Source: Chthoniobacter flavus
Lineage (GTDB): Bacteria; Verrucomicrobiota; Verrucomicrobiia; Chthoniobacterales; Chthoniobacteraceae
Direction: 5' to 3'
Assembly: GCA_945861435.1 (NCBI GenBank)
Contig: CAMAUX010000032.1
Location: forward strand, 1-58,812
Length of the DNA stretch: 58,812 nucleotides
The notes below the pieces were generated by a model, which saw nothing but the letters and a program-made list of their open reading frames with translations, was not told the origin of the DNA and did not search any database. Each line of letters opens with the position of its first letter. Position 1 is the stretch's first letter. The translations under genes were made by a program, and so were the position numbers. This document shows positions 48,696 to 57,900 of this stretch, piece after piece.

Positions 48696-50597
48696 TTAGC
48701 GGGCCGCGCGGCGGGCCTTGCGTTGAACGGCGAGGAGGATGCCTGCGGCGACGACGAGAGCGGGCATGGCGGCGATGTTGAACCACTTGACCTTGTTCTC
48801 GAGGGAGTCGATGTCGCCGCGGAGTTTTTTGCGGACCTGCTTGAGCTCGACCTTTGCCTCGGCCTCTTTTTTGCGGAAGGCGGCGATCTCCTTCTGCTGT
48901 TCCGGGGAGAGGATGAACTTCTGGCCACCTTCGCCGGTTTTGGAGCGCTGGAGTTCGTTGAGCTTGCGCTGGGAGTCCGCGAGGCCGGCTTCGAGTTCCT
49001 TGATCTTGGTGCGGAAGTTGGATTCGGCCTGGGCCTGCATCTGGGCGACGACGGTGAAGGGGCGATCGCGGGCGGCACGGCTGCGGACGGCGATGAGGTT
49101 GTTGTCACCGGCCATCTGTTCGATGGCGCCCTGGGCGAAGGAGATGTTGCTGTTGCGCGGGATGACCATGCGCTGACCGCCGAAGGGGTTCATGGCGACA
49201 TCGACGCAGAGCTGGTCTTGGAGGAAGTCGGTGTCCCCGACGAGGAGGACGGCGCCGTCGGTGCTGGATTCCTTGAGGCCGGCGGCATCGGCGGGTTTGT
49301 CGGCGGGCTTGGGTTCGCCGGGCTTGGGTTCTTCAGAGGCCTTGGGCTTGCCGTCGGGGAAGGCAGTCTTGAACTTGCCGGTGAGGCGGAGGGCGAGGGT
49401 TTGCTGGAGGCCGGAGGGGGAGAAGTCCTTGACGATCTGTTCGCCGCCCATCTGCGCCATCATGGCTTCGACGAGTTGGGAATTGGTGGAGGACTTTACA
49501 AGGACCGTCTGCTGGAGGCCTTCGGCGGGGGTGCCGGTGAAGGCGCCCGCGAAGGCGAGGAAGAGGTTGTCGCTGCCGGCGGTGAGCACGTCGTCTTTGT
49601 TGACGGCTTGTTCATTGAGCTGGAGGACGGCGGGCATGCGACCCTGCTGGAGGCGTGCGACGTAGTTCATGTCGGCGACGACCTTGGTGGTGTCGAATGC
49701 GAGGCCCCATGCTTTGAGGAGCTTGTCGATCGAGGAGGAGCTGGGACCGCCGCCCATGCCCATGGGGCCGGCAGCTTGGGCGTCGAGGGCTGCGAGCGGG
49801 TCGAGGAAGGCGATGAGTTTGCCGCCACGGAGCACGAACTGGTCGAGGGCGTACTGAGCAGAGTCGGAGAGGCCCTTGGGATGGACGACGACGAGGACCT
49901 TCACGTTCTCCGGGATGGAGTCGGCGGTGGTGGGGATGTCGAGGACGTTGAAGGTGCGCTTGAGTTCGGAATAGAAGAACCACGGCGGTGCGCCTTGGCG
50001 TCCGCGCATCATCATCATGGGATTGGCCTGGCCGGACATGGGCAGGGAGGTCATGAGGCCGAGGGTGGGTTTCTCGGAAGTCATGACGCGGGAGATGGCG
50101 CGGGAGATCTCGTATTCGAGGAGGCGGCCGGCCTGCGGATCGAGGAAGGGGACGGTTTCCTTCTGGTCGAGGAGGGTGACGCTGAGGCCGAGGTAGAAGG
50201 GTTCGCCGACTTCGGTCATGCGGGGTTCGACGCCGTCGAGTTTGGCGGAGTCCTCGGCATCGGAATCGGGTTCGGGGTCGAGCTTTTGGATTTCGATGAG
50301 GCCCTTGGAGCGCTGGCGGAATTCGCCGAGGAGGTCCTCGACGTTCTGGGCGTGGTTCTTGAGGAAGACGGGCATGCGGCTGTCGCCCCGGGTGCAGTAG
50401 AAGCGTACGAGCACGGGGGTATCGAGCTTGGCGAGGATGCGTTTGGTGCCTTCGGAGAGGGTGTAAGCGCGCTCGGAGGTGAGGTCGACGCGGGTCTTGA
50501 CCTTGGATGCGATGCCGTTGAAGGCGACGAGCGCGACGAACATGGCCGCGACGCCGATGGTGGAGAAGAGGGTGGTTTGGAGGCCTTTGGTTTTCAT
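48696..50597 (-). CDS. GldG-like ABC-system protein
   Basis: A 633-residue protein with an N-terminal helix (LFSTIGVAAMFVALVAFNGI), a large periplasmic part and a C-terminal helix (WFNIAAMPALVVAAGILLAV). It matches the GldG / ABC_transp_aux family: RVDLTSERAYTLSEGTKRIL, LDTPVLVRFYCTRGDSRMPV, LGLMTSLPMSGQ, YALDQFVLRGGKLIAFLDPL and LLVGDTDFLQDQ. A coiled coil (FRTKIKELEAGLADSQRKLN, KEIAAFRKKEAEAKVELKQV) precedes the last helix. In Bacteroidetes GldAFG serves gliding; in PVC and other phyla the same set occurs without gliding, and its substrate is unknown. Confidence 0.9.
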   Translation of the reverse strand: MKTKGLQTTLFSTIGVAAMFVALVAFNGIASKVKTRVDLTSERAYTLSEGTKRILAKLDTPVLVRFYCTRGDSRMPVFLKNHAQNVEDLLGEFRQRSKGLIEIQKLDPEPDSDAEDSAKLDGVEPRMTEVGEPFYLGLSVTLLDQKETVPFLDPQAGRLLEYEISRAISRVMTSEKPTLGLMTSLPMSGQANPMMMMRGRQGAPPWFFYSELKRTFNVLDIPTTADSIPENVKVLVVVHPKGLSDSAQYALDQFVLRGGKLIAFLDPLAALDAQAAGPMGMGGGPSSSSIDKLLKAWGLAFDTTKVVADMNYVARLQQGRMPAVLQLNEQAVNKDDVLTAGSDNLFLAFAGAFTGTPAEGLQQTVLVKSSTNSQLVEAMMAQMGGEQIVKDFSPSGLQQTLALRLTGKFKTAFPDGKPKASEEPKPGEPKPADKPADAAGLKESSTDGAVLLVGDTDFLQDQLCVDVAMNPFGGQRMVIPRNSNISFAQGAIEQMAGDNNLIAVRSRAARDRPFTVVAQMQAQAESNFRTKIKELEAGLADSQRKLNELQRSKTGEGGQKFILSPEQQKEIAAFRKKEAEAKVELKQVRKKLRGDIDSLENKVKWFNIAAMPALVVAAGILLAVQRKARRAAR

Positions 50598-50679
50598 CGG
50601 CTCAAGGGGAGGCTGGGAGGCTGAAGGGTTTGGGGAAGGAGGCGGGTGAAGGAGCGGCGGGATTGTTTGCGAGCGAGGA

Positions 50680-51414
50680 TCAACCGGCGCGGTGGGTGCG
50701 GATGATGATGCTGGTGGTGAAGAGGCAGAAGCCGATCACGGAGAGGAAGTAGAGGATGTCGCGGGAATCGAGGACGCCCTTCTGGATGCTTTCGAAGTGG
50801 GTCATGACGCTGAAGGAGGCGATGCCATCGACGAGCCATGGGTTGGCCCAGCTCACGAGCATGTTCGTGACGGGCGGGAAGCCAGCGAGGATGAGGAAGA
50901 GGGAGAGGACGACGGCGACGATGAAGCTGACGACCTGGTTGCGTGTCATGGCGGAGGTCATAGCGGTGACGGCGAGGTAAGCGCCGGCCATGAAGAGGCT
51001 GCCGATGTAACCGCCGAGGATCACGCCGTTGTCGGGGCTTCCGAGGTAGTTGACGGTGAGGACCACGGGGAAGGTGAGGACGAGGGCGAGGGCGACGACG
51101 GCCCATGAGGCGAGGAACTTGCCGACGATAGCCTGCCACGGGGTGATGGGCATGGTGAGCAGGAGTTCGATGGTGCCGAGGCGGCGTTCCTCAGACCACA
51201 TCCGCATGCCGACGGCCGGGACGAGGAAGAGGTAGAGCCACGGATGCCATGTGAAGAAGGCTTGGAGGCTGGCTTCGCCGCGCTGGAAGAGGCCCGCCAC
51301 CATGAAGGTGAAGAAGCCGGAGAGCAGCAGGAAGATGACGATGAAGACGAAGGCTACGGGCGAGGAGAAGTAGCCGCGCAGCTCGCGTTTGGTGATGGTG
51401 AGGATGTTGTTCAT
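50680..51414 (-). CDS. ABC-2 type permease (GldF-like)
   Basis: A 244-residue membrane protein with six helices. It begins MNNILTITKRELRGYFSSPV, and the loop MRMWSEERRLGTIELLLTMP then ITPWQAIVGKFLASW is diagnostic for ABC-2 permeases. Later helices include GGYIGSLFMAGAYLAVTAMT and VVSFIVAVVLSLFLILAGFP. It pairs with the ATPase, whose stop overlaps its ATG (ATGA). It is the membrane channel of the Gld-like system. Confidence 0.93.
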   Translation of the reverse strand: MNNILTITKRELRGYFSSPVAFVFIVIFLLLSGFFTFMVAGLFQRGEASLQAFFTWHPWLYLFLVPAVGMRMWSEERRLGTIELLLTMPITPWQAIVGKFLASWAVVALALVLTFPVVLTVNYLGSPDNGVILGGYIGSLFMAGAYLAVTAMTSAMTRNQVVSFIVAVVLSLFLILAGFPPVTNMLVSWANPWLVDGIASFSVMTHFESIQKGVLDSRDILYFLSVIGFCLFTTSIIIRTHRAG

Positions 51415-52373
51415 GGCTGGGAGGCCTCTTTTTTGGTGTCGGAAAGAGTGATACGGCGGAAGACTTCGTCGAGGCGGCCTTCTTCAACCTGGAGGCCTTG
51501 GAGGGGCCAGCGTTCCTTGAAGGCGAGTTCGCCGAGGGCGCGTGCGAGGTCGTCGCTGCCGGCGTTGGCGCGAGGGAAGGCGCGCACGGCGAGGGGACGT
51601 TCGCTGACGATGGAGACGCGGTCGACACCGGCCACCTGGCGGACCTTGGCGGCGATTTCCGAGCCGTTGCCGTCGACGAGGCGGAGGGTGACTGCGCCGG
51701 CTTGTTCGGAGCGCATTTTGAGGTCGCGCGGGGTGCCGCTGGCTACGATGGAGCCGCGGTCGATGATGATGGCGCGGGAGCAGACGGCGTCGACTTCCTC
51801 GAGGATGTGGGTGGAGAAGATGATGGCCTTCTTTTCGCCCATGCGGCGGATGAGTGTGCGGACCTCGTGTTTTTGGTTGGGGTCGAGGCCGTCGGTGGGT
51901 TCGTCGAGGATGAGGACGTCCGGGTCGTGGATGATGGATTGGGCGAAGCAGGTACGGTGGCGGTAGCCCTTGGAGAGGGTTTCGACGCTTTGATGGAGGA
52001 CGCCCTCGAGGAAGCACATTTCGACGACGCGCCCGACGGCGCGTTTGCGGCCGTCGCCGGTGAGGCCGCGCATTTCGGCGCAGAAGTCGAGGAAGCCTGC
52101 GACGGTCATGTCGGCGTAGGAGGGGGCGTTTTCGGGGAGGTAACCGATGAGGCGTTTGGCGGGGATGGGGTTTTCGACCATGTCATGGCCGCCGACGGTG
52201 ATGGAGCCTTCGGTGGGGGGGATGAATCCTGTCACCATGCGCATGGTGGTGGATTTTCCGGCGCCGTTGGGTCCGAGGAAGCCGAGGACCTCGCCGCGTT
52301 CGACGGTGAAGGTGACGCCGTTGACGGCGACCTTCGGTCCGAAATTTTTTTTCAGGTCACGAACTTGGATCAT
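51411..52373 (-). CDS. ABC transporter ATP-binding protein (GldA-like)
   Basis: A 320-residue ATPase. Walker A is LGPNGAGKSTTMRM, the Q loop lies near IGYLPENAPSYADM, the signature is TLSKGYRHRTCFAQ, Walker B is DVLILDEPTDGLDPNQ and the switch His is in IIFSTHILEEVDAV. A C-terminal extension of about 100 residues is typical of ABC-2 exporters. It powers the permease encoded next. First gene of the minus-strand run ATPase, permease, GldG-like, DUF4340. Confidence 0.95.
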   Translation of the reverse strand: MIQVRDLKKNFGPKVAVNGVTFTVERGEVLGFLGPNGAGKSTTMRMVTGFIPPTEGSITVGGHDMVENPIPAKRLIGYLPENAPSYADMTVAGFLDFCAEMRGLTGDGRKRAVGRVVEMCFLEGVLHQSVETLSKGYRHRTCFAQSIIHDPDVLILDEPTDGLDPNQKHEVRTLIRRMGEKKAIIFSTHILEEVDAVCSRAIIIDRGSIVASGTPRDLKMRSEQAGAVTLRLVDGNGSEIAAKVRQVAGVDRVSIVSERPLAVRAFPRANAGSDDLARALGELAFKERWPLQGLQVEEGRLDEVFRRITLSDTKKEASQP

Positions 52374-52656
52374 GAGGGGATGGGGTTGGAGCGGATGAAA
52401 GGGGGGAATAGCGGAATCAAAATTGGGAAATTGAGTTCAAGAAAAAAATCAATCCGGTCTGGGTGGGGGCGGGGAACATCGGTAAATGGAGTATTTAGTG
52501 CAAGCCGGTATGACTGAAGAGGACGATTTGACATGGAGGTGTGCAGAGCGTTCAAAAAATTGATGGATCGCTGGTTGGGCTGGGGCCCGGTATGGGATTT
52601 CGCTCGGAGGCGTGCCGCCGGCAATCGCTCCGATTGATCGGGGGGATGCGGGGGGA

Positions 52657-54012
52657 TCAGCCCGGGGGCTGGGTCTGCGACTGTTCGAAGAGAGCGCGCC
52701 AGTAGTCGAGGCGTTCGCGCACGCGTTTTTCGAAGCCCTGTTCAGAGGGTTGGTAATAGCGGCGGCCTTCGGGGAGATAGGCTTGGGGGACGTAGGCGCC
52801 GTCGTAATCGTGACTATAAAGATAGCCGGAGTGGCCGAGTTGGTCGGCGCCCTTGTAATGCTTGTCGCGCAGGTGGCGGGGGACGGCGAGACTGACGCCT
52901 TTTTCGACTTCCTGCCGGGCGGCGAGGAGTGCGGCGTAGGCGCGGTTGCTCTTGGGTGCGGTGGCGAGGTAGACGGTGGCGTGGGCGAGGGCGATCTGGG
53001 CTTCGGGGAGACCGACGAATTCGACGGCCTGCTGTGCGGCGACTGCGAGGATGAGGGCCTGGGGATCGGCCATCCCGATGTCTTCGCTGGCGCAGATGAC
53101 GATGCGGCGCGCGATGAAGCGGATGTCTTCGCCGGCGTAGAGCATCTTGGCCAGCCAGTAGAGTGCGGCGTCGGGGTCGCTGCCGCGCATGGATTTGATG
53201 AAAGCGCTGATGGTGTCGTAATGCCCGTCGCCGTCGCCATCATAGACGAGGGCCTTGCGTTGGATGCTCTGTTCCGCGGCGGCGAGGTCGAAGTGGACGA
53301 CGCCATCGGAGTCGGGCGGCGTGGTGACGACGCCGATTTCCAGTGCGTTGAGGGCTTTGCGGGCGTCGCCGTCGGCGATGGTGGCGAGGTGAAGGAGAGC
53401 CTCTTCGGAGGCATCGACGCGGTGGTGGGCGAGTCCGCGCTCCTTGTCGGTGAGGGCTCGGCGCAGGAGTGCGAGGAGGTGGTTGGACGTGAGAGGTTCG
53501 AGTTGGAAGACCTGGGATCGTGAGACCAGGGGGCTGTTGATGTAGAAGAAGGGGTTGTGGGTGGTGGCGCCGATGAGGCGCACGCTGCCGCGTTCGACGT
53601 CGGGGAGGAGGACATCCTGCTGGGCTTTGTTCCAGCGGTGGATCTCGTCGATGAAGAGGATGGTGCGTGCGCCGTTGTTGAGGCGGCGGTTGGCGGCGGC
53701 GGCGATGACGCGGCGCAGATCGGCCACGTTGCTTTCCACGCCGCTGAGTCTTTCGAAGCGGGACTGGGTGGCGGCTGCGATGATCTCGGCGAGGCTTGTT
53801 TTGCCCGTGCCGGGGGGGCCGAAGAGGAGGATGGAGGAGATGCGGTCGGCCTCGATGGCGCGGCGCAGGAGTTTGCCTTGGGCGAGGATGTGTTCCTGCC
53901 CGACGTATTCGTCGAGGGTGCGCGGGCGCATTCGTTCGGCGAGCGGCGCCTCGGATGGCGTGGCTTGTGCGGGTGCTTGGGTGGAATCGTGGGTGGAAAA
54001 GAGGTCGGACAT
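52657..54012 (-). CDS. rarA: Replication-associated recombination protein A (RarA/MgsA)
   Basis: A 451-residue AAA+ clamp-loader-like ATPase that acts at stalled forks. LAERMRPRTLDEYVGQEHIL opens the core; Walker A is LLFGPPGTGKTSLAEI (about residue 67), Walker B is RTILFIDEIHRWNKAQQDVL, and RLIGATTHNPFFYINSPLVS RSQ carries sensor and Arg finger. The C-terminal MgsA domain has FIKSMRGSDPDAALYWLAKM, RRIVICASEDIGMADPQAL and VPRHLRDKHYKGADQLGHSG YLYSHDYDGAY. I start at ATG 54012 (MSDLFSTHD). Length is normal. Confidence 0.95.
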   Translation of the reverse strand: MSDLFSTHDSTQAPAQATPSEAPLAERMRPRTLDEYVGQEHILAQGKLLRRAIEADRISSILLFGPPGTGKTSLAEIIAAATQSRFERLSGVESNVADLRRVIAAAANRRLNNGARTILFIDEIHRWNKAQQDVLLPDVERGSVRLIGATTHNPFFYINSPLVSRSQVFQLEPLTSNHLLALLRRALTDKERGLAHHRVDASEEALLHLATIADGDARKALNALEIGVVTTPPDSDGVVHFDLAAAEQSIQRKALVYDGDGDGHYDTISAFIKSMRGSDPDAALYWLAKMLYAGEDIRFIARRIVICASEDIGMADPQALILAVAAQQAVEFVGLPEAQIALAHATVYLATAPKSNRAYAALLAARQEVEKGVSLAVPRHLRDKHYKGADQLGHSGYLYSHDYDGAYVPQAYLPEGRRYYQPSEQGFEKRVRERLDYWRALFEQSQTQPPG

Positions 54013-54201
54013 CCCGGGGGGAAGGATTGCGCGTGGGGGTGCGGGAGTCACCTGTTCTTTGGCGGTGGAGGTGAAGTGAGGGGCGATGGGCTGGAATTTG
54101 TGAGGGTTTCTTCGGCGTTGCCCGTGGGTGGGTGGCTCGGGTAGAGTGAAGTGTTCGGATCCTATTCAGCCTGAAGACGGGCTGATGGGGCCGCCACCCC
54201 G

Positions 54202-57012
54202 ATGAGCTTGCTGGTTGTTGAAATTGCCGGAGAACGGCGCTGCCTGCGCATGCAGAGCAGCCGCACTGCCCGTGTGGGGGCGCGGTCCGGTTGCGATGCG
54301 GAGTTTCCCGGATTGCCGGACGTGCTTTGCAGCGTGCGCATGGATGTCGCAGGGGTTGTTGCGGTGAGCGATGCGACTGGCAAGGTTTTGAAACAGGGAG
54401 TGCCGCCGCTTGCTGTGAAGGTGGGGGAGGTGGGGGTTGGAGTGGAACGGATTGGCTGGATTGCGGGTGGGGACGCGAAGGGGCAGGGAGGTCGGTTGCA
54501 ACTGGTGGGTGGCGGTGGAAGCCAGACCGATCGGCCGGATTCCGGCGGCTGCTTTGTGGTGGGGAGTGCGAAGGATGCGAGTTTCCGTGTGCTTGGCGAA
54601 GGAGTCCCCGGGTACGCGTGCGCTCTTTGGTGGGCTGGCGAGAACCGCGTGCGGGTGCTCAGTCTGGATGGAGGGGATCGTGTGCAGTGGCGCGGGGCGG
54701 ACGGGGGGTGGGGGCAGGCTTCCGATGCGCTGCTGCCGCTGCAGGTGCGGGTGGGGGCGCAGAGTTACGACATCGTGATGGCAGAGGAAGCTGGTTACCG
54801 AGCTCCGGGCGAACCGGTTTCCTTCCAATTGAACATGCCCCGTCCGAGCTTTTTTGACCGCGGGCTTTGGAAGTTCGGCGTTCCTGGGTTGCTGGCCTCA
54901 GTGGTGCTGGCGCTCCTCTTTAGGGCGGGGGATGGAAGGGAAGTGGCTTCTGCGTCGGGTCGGGTTTCCAAAAGCGCATTGCCGGCTTTGGTGAATCCGG
55001 TGGTTGTGGATGGTGCGGGAATGGCCCGCAAGGAGTCGTCTGGGGCGTTGGAGGCGATTCCTGCGTCGCAAGCGCAGCGGGTTTCTGGCGTTGCTTTGGA
55101 AGCGGGTGCGAAGGCGGCGGTGCCGTCGCCCACGACGTCTTCCTCGTCCGTGGCTTCCGGGGCGGGGGGTGTCGCTGCAGGTGGCGGTTCTCCCGCTGGG
55201 TTGGCGCAGCCTGCTCGTCAAGAGATCGTTGGCGTTTCGGGGGGCGCGCAGTTGTCTCCCGGGGATTCCATGGTGGTGAAGGACAACGGGCGCGCGAGGG
55301 AGGAGAAGCGGGATGTGGGGGGGGCTTCTGGGGACCAATCAATGCCGGCGGTTGTGGCTGCGGTTGGAGCGGTGAAGGGTGCCGTGTCGGGGGAGGGCAG
55401 GCAGGGGACGGTGGGGGCTGCACCTGTGCGTGTGGCGTTGCTCGAGTTTGAGAATTCATCCCCGGATCTTTCGATGGAGCCGCTGCGCAAGGGGCTTCGG
55501 GAGGCGATGCGCGGAAGTTTTGCGGGAGCGGAGCGGGCGGGATCTGTGAGTCTTGCGGAGCGGGGTCGCGTGGCGGAGGTGTTGAAGGAATTGCGGATCA
55601 ACCCGGGGTGTTATTTGGACGCTGGGGCCGCTGCACGGGTTGGTCAGAAGCTGGAGGTGGACATGGTGCTTACCGGGTCGTTCGTGGTGACGGCGGAGCA
55701 GGTCCGCTTTGAAATGCGCCTCGTGCGCAGCGGCGACGGGGAGGTGCTGCTGACTCAACAGACGGCGGGGAAACGGGCGGAATTCGCCGGTGTGCAACGG
55801 CAGTTGGTGGCAAAGAGCCTTGGTCGCATGAGTGCGGGGCCTGCGCCGGTGGAGGACGTCGGTGGGGCGGGGCCGCGATTTGAGGCGTTCCTTGGATATA
55901 GTCGCGGAGTGTTCGCGTTGGAAGCGGGGGATCCGGCGCGTGCGCGGCGCGAGTGGCGAGGGGCCTTGGAAAGCGACGATGCCTGCGTGGCTGCGCGGCG
56001 TGCAGTGGTGGAGATGGACTTGGATGGATTGGTGGCCGCCGGTGGTTTGCGCGATGCTTCCAAAGCGGCGCCCGGGGCTGCGGCGGCTCTGGCGGGGCAT
56101 CTTGGGAAAGACCACGGGGTGTTTTGCGAGGCGCGCATGGATGCAGCGTATTTTGCGGCTTTAACTTCGCTCTGCGCGCATGCCGGTCTCGCGGGGCGGT
56201 TTGAACTGGAGCGCGATCTGCTGCGGCTCTTTTGGGATGAGTTCTCGGCCCGGGTACCAGCTGCGGAATCCCGCGCAGTATTCGCTCAGGTGAAGGGGTT
56301 GCTGCGGGAAGAGGCGGCTTTCTTTGAGAGCTTGCTCATGGATCCCTCGGTGAGCAGAGAGCGGTGGGAGCGCGAGCGGGAGGTGCGGGAACAGGAATTG
56401 CGCTCCGCGAAGCCCCGGCCCGTGGAACTGGGGTTTGCTCTGGATGACCTGTTCCGCGGCCGATTCAGGGAGGAGATTCGGGATGCGGTGAGTCTGCCAA
56501 GATGCGCGCCCATTGCGCCCTTCCGTCCGGCATGGCGGGCGGCGCAGAGTTCCGGGCGGGTGGATGACGGGGTTGCGGTGCCGGAGGATCTGCTCGGGAT
56601 GCTGGAGCCGCTGATCGTGGACGGGCTCATGCAGAAGAGGTGGGCGGATGCGGTCCGTAGTTCGAGTGGTCGGTTTCCGGATTATCGGTTGTATCTGGAG
56701 GATTCGGAGGGGTTCGCGCAAAGCCGGAACCTGCGCGATGTGCTGGTGCTTTGTGCGGGGGCGGTGCGTTATCTCAGCGGCGTGCAGGAGGAGAGGGATG
56801 CTGTGCATGGGACGCCCTTTGGGATCTGCGTGGAGATATTGATGAGGGTGGGGGATTCGCGGGCGATGAGGCAGGTGCCCCGCGGGCAGGTGCTCAGTTC
56901 CGTGGAGGCGTTGCGGGCGTTGGCGACTTCCAGGGTGCCGGAGGAGGACAAGACGGAGGCGGTGAAGGTTCTGGAGAAGTTGATGCCGCTCACGAAGCTG
57001 GCGGGTCTTTAG
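54202..57012 (+). CDS. Large membrane protein with FHA-like N-terminus and CsgG-like domain
   Basis: 936 residues. The first 215 look like two FHA-like beta sandwiches (CLRMQSSRTARVGARSGCDA; GGCFVVGSAKDASFRVLGEG then LLPLQVRVGAQSYDIVM); the phosphopeptide-binding Ser/His set is not clear. A membrane helix (KFGVPGLLASVVLALLFRAG, about 223-242) and a Ser/Gly/Ala-rich linker follow. Residues about 408-550 resemble a CsgG/LpoB-type domain: PVRVALLEFENSSPDLSMEP, VSLAERGRVAEVLKELRINP, GQKLEVDMVLTGSFVVTAEQ. The last 380 residues are helical and unknown. Topology suggests a cytoplasmic sensor linked to a periplasmic assembly domain. The gene is divergent from rarA. Confidence 0.7.
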   Translation: MSLLVVEIAGERRCLRMQSSRTARVGARSGCDAEFPGLPDVLCSVRMDVAGVVAVSDATGKVLKQGVPPLAVKVGEVGVGVERIGWIAGGDAKGQGGRLQLVGGGGSQTDRPDSGGCFVVGSAKDASFRVLGEGVPGYACALWWAGENRVRVLSLDGGDRVQWRGADGGWGQASDALLPLQVRVGAQSYDIVMAEEAGYRAPGEPVSFQLNMPRPSFFDRGLWKFGVPGLLASVVLALLFRAGDGREVASASGRVSKSALPALVNPVVVDGAGMARKESSGALEAIPASQAQRVSGVALEAGAKAAVPSPTTSSSSVASGAGGVAAGGGSPAGLAQPARQEIVGVSGGAQLSPGDSMVVKDNGRAREEKRDVGGASGDQSMPAVVAAVGAVKGAVSGEGRQGTVGAAPVRVALLEFENSSPDLSMEPLRKGLREAMRGSFAGAERAGSVSLAERGRVAEVLKELRINPGCYLDAGAAARVGQKLEVDMVLTGSFVVTAEQVRFEMRLVRSGDGEVLLTQQTAGKRAEFAGVQRQLVAKSLGRMSAGPAPVEDVGGAGPRFEAFLGYSRGVFALEAGDPARARREWRGALESDDACVAARRAVVEMDLDGLVAAGGLRDASKAAPGAAAALAGHLGKDHGVFCEARMDAAYFAALTSLCAHAGLAGRFELERDLLRLFWDEFSARVPAAESRAVFAQVKGLLREEAAFFESLLMDPSVSRERWEREREVREQELRSAKPRPVELGFALDDLFRGRFREEIRDAVSLPRCAPIAPFRPAWRAAQSSGRVDDGVAVPEDLLGMLEPLIVDGLMQKRWADAVRSSSGRFPDYRLYLEDSEGFAQSRNLRDVLVLCAGAVRYLSGVQEERDAVHGTPFGICVEILMRVGDSRAMRQVPRGQVLSSVEALRALATSRVPEEDKTEAVKVLEKLMPLTKLAGL

Positions 57013-57250
57013 TGAAGGAAGGTGACGGGTCTTTAGTGGAGTTTATGGGATGGATGGGCTTTGGATCGCATGGCTGCTATGGCCTCTTCAGCCTTTGCTG
57101 AGGATTACTTAGCGGGGTGCGTGGTTGCGCTGAGATTTGAGGGCCCGGCGGGGTGACTGCCATACGCGAGGCGCAATGGGGATGGGACAAGGGGGAACTG
57201 GTGGATCGGGGACTAATTTTTGTATTGGCCCCCACTGAACGGAGCCAGTG

Positions 57251-57360
57251 CGTACCTACGCGTACCTATGCGTACCTATGCGTACCTATGCGTACCTATG
57301 CGTACCTATGCGGGCCTATGCGGGCCTATGCGGGCCTATGCGGGCCTATGCGGGCCCATC
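57251..57360. repeat. Composite 10-nt tandem array: CGTACCTATG then CGGGCCTATG
   Basis: Six units of CGTACCTAYG (57251-57310) run directly, without loss of phase, into four units of CGGGCCTATG and a variant CGGGCCCATC (57311-57360). The two unit types share CG..CCTATG. This suggests that a two-base change spread by unit turnover inside one array. Confidence 0.95.
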
Positions 57361-57523
57361 CACTGGGTTGCCCCATCCCAACCAACGGCACCTGTGCAGC
57401 GCCGCCTGAATGGCTGGCTGACCTCCATCGCCCGGACGGCCATTGGTGTGGGGTTGTTTCGAGATGATACCCCCGCTGGTGAGTTGGCGTGCGATTTAAT
57501 GGGTAAAGAAAGGACTACTTCAT

Positions 57524-57694
57524 ATGCTTTCATGGGCCATTAGTTTTCTTGTGCTTGCGCTGGTAGCGGCGGTGCTGGGGTTTGGGGGGATAGCGGGTGC
57601 CGCGGCTGGGATCGCCAAGGTGTTGTTTGTGGTGTTTTTGGTGTTGTTTGTAATCTCGCTCATTGGGGGGCGGCGGGGGCCTAGCGGGCCATAG
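57524..57694 (+). CDS. DUF1328 small membrane protein
   Basis: A 56-residue protein with two membrane helices: [51 protein letters not shown]. This is the YtjA/DUF1328 pattern (x-W-A-x-x-F...ALIAxxLGFxGIAGAAAxIAKxLF), and the gene is often induced by stress. The C-terminus (GPSGP) and the TAG stop come from the first units of the 10-nt array that starts at 57681, so the array forms the end of the gene. AAGGA lies upstream of the ATG. Confidence 0.88.
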   Translation: MLSWAISFLVLALVAAVLGFGGIAGAAAGIAKVLFVVFLVLFVISLIGGRRGPSGP

Positions 57695-57740
57695 CGGGCC
57701 ATAGCGGGCCATAGCGGGCCATAGCGGGCCATAGCGGGCT
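57681..57740. repeat. 10-nt tandem array, unit ATAGCGGGCC x 6
   Basis: Six units: the first is ctagcgggcc, the last atagcgggct. The first unit encodes the last residues of the DUF1328 protein and the second supplies its stop codon. Confidence 0.95.
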
Positions 57741-57780
57741 ACAGCCGGTCTCCTAGAGGGCGGTTTTCTGGCAGGCCCGG

Positions 57781-57900
57781 TTTGGCCGGTTTGGCCGGTT
57801 TGGCCGGGTGTACCGGGGTGGACCGGGGTGGACCGGGGTGGACCGGGGTGAACCGGGGTGGACCGGGGTGGACCGGGGTGGACCGGGGTGGACCGGGGTG
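57781..57900. repeat. Adjoining arrays: TTTGGCCGG x 3 then GACCGGGGTG x 9
   Basis: Three 9-nt units (57781-57807) are followed almost at once by nine 10-nt units (57811-57900; the first is taccggggtg and one is aaccggggtg). With the arrays at 57251 and 57681 this gives four unit types within 650 nt. Confidence 0.95.

Noticed and set aside
48426-50624. 732-codon open frame opposite the gldG-like gene
   Set aside because: Gly/Glu/Asp-rich shadow translation with no domain pattern; the minus strand encodes a recognisable family.
57251-57900. Short regular repeats that could suggest a CRISPR array
   Set aside because: Units of 9-10 nt follow each other without unique spacers, and no cas gene is present.
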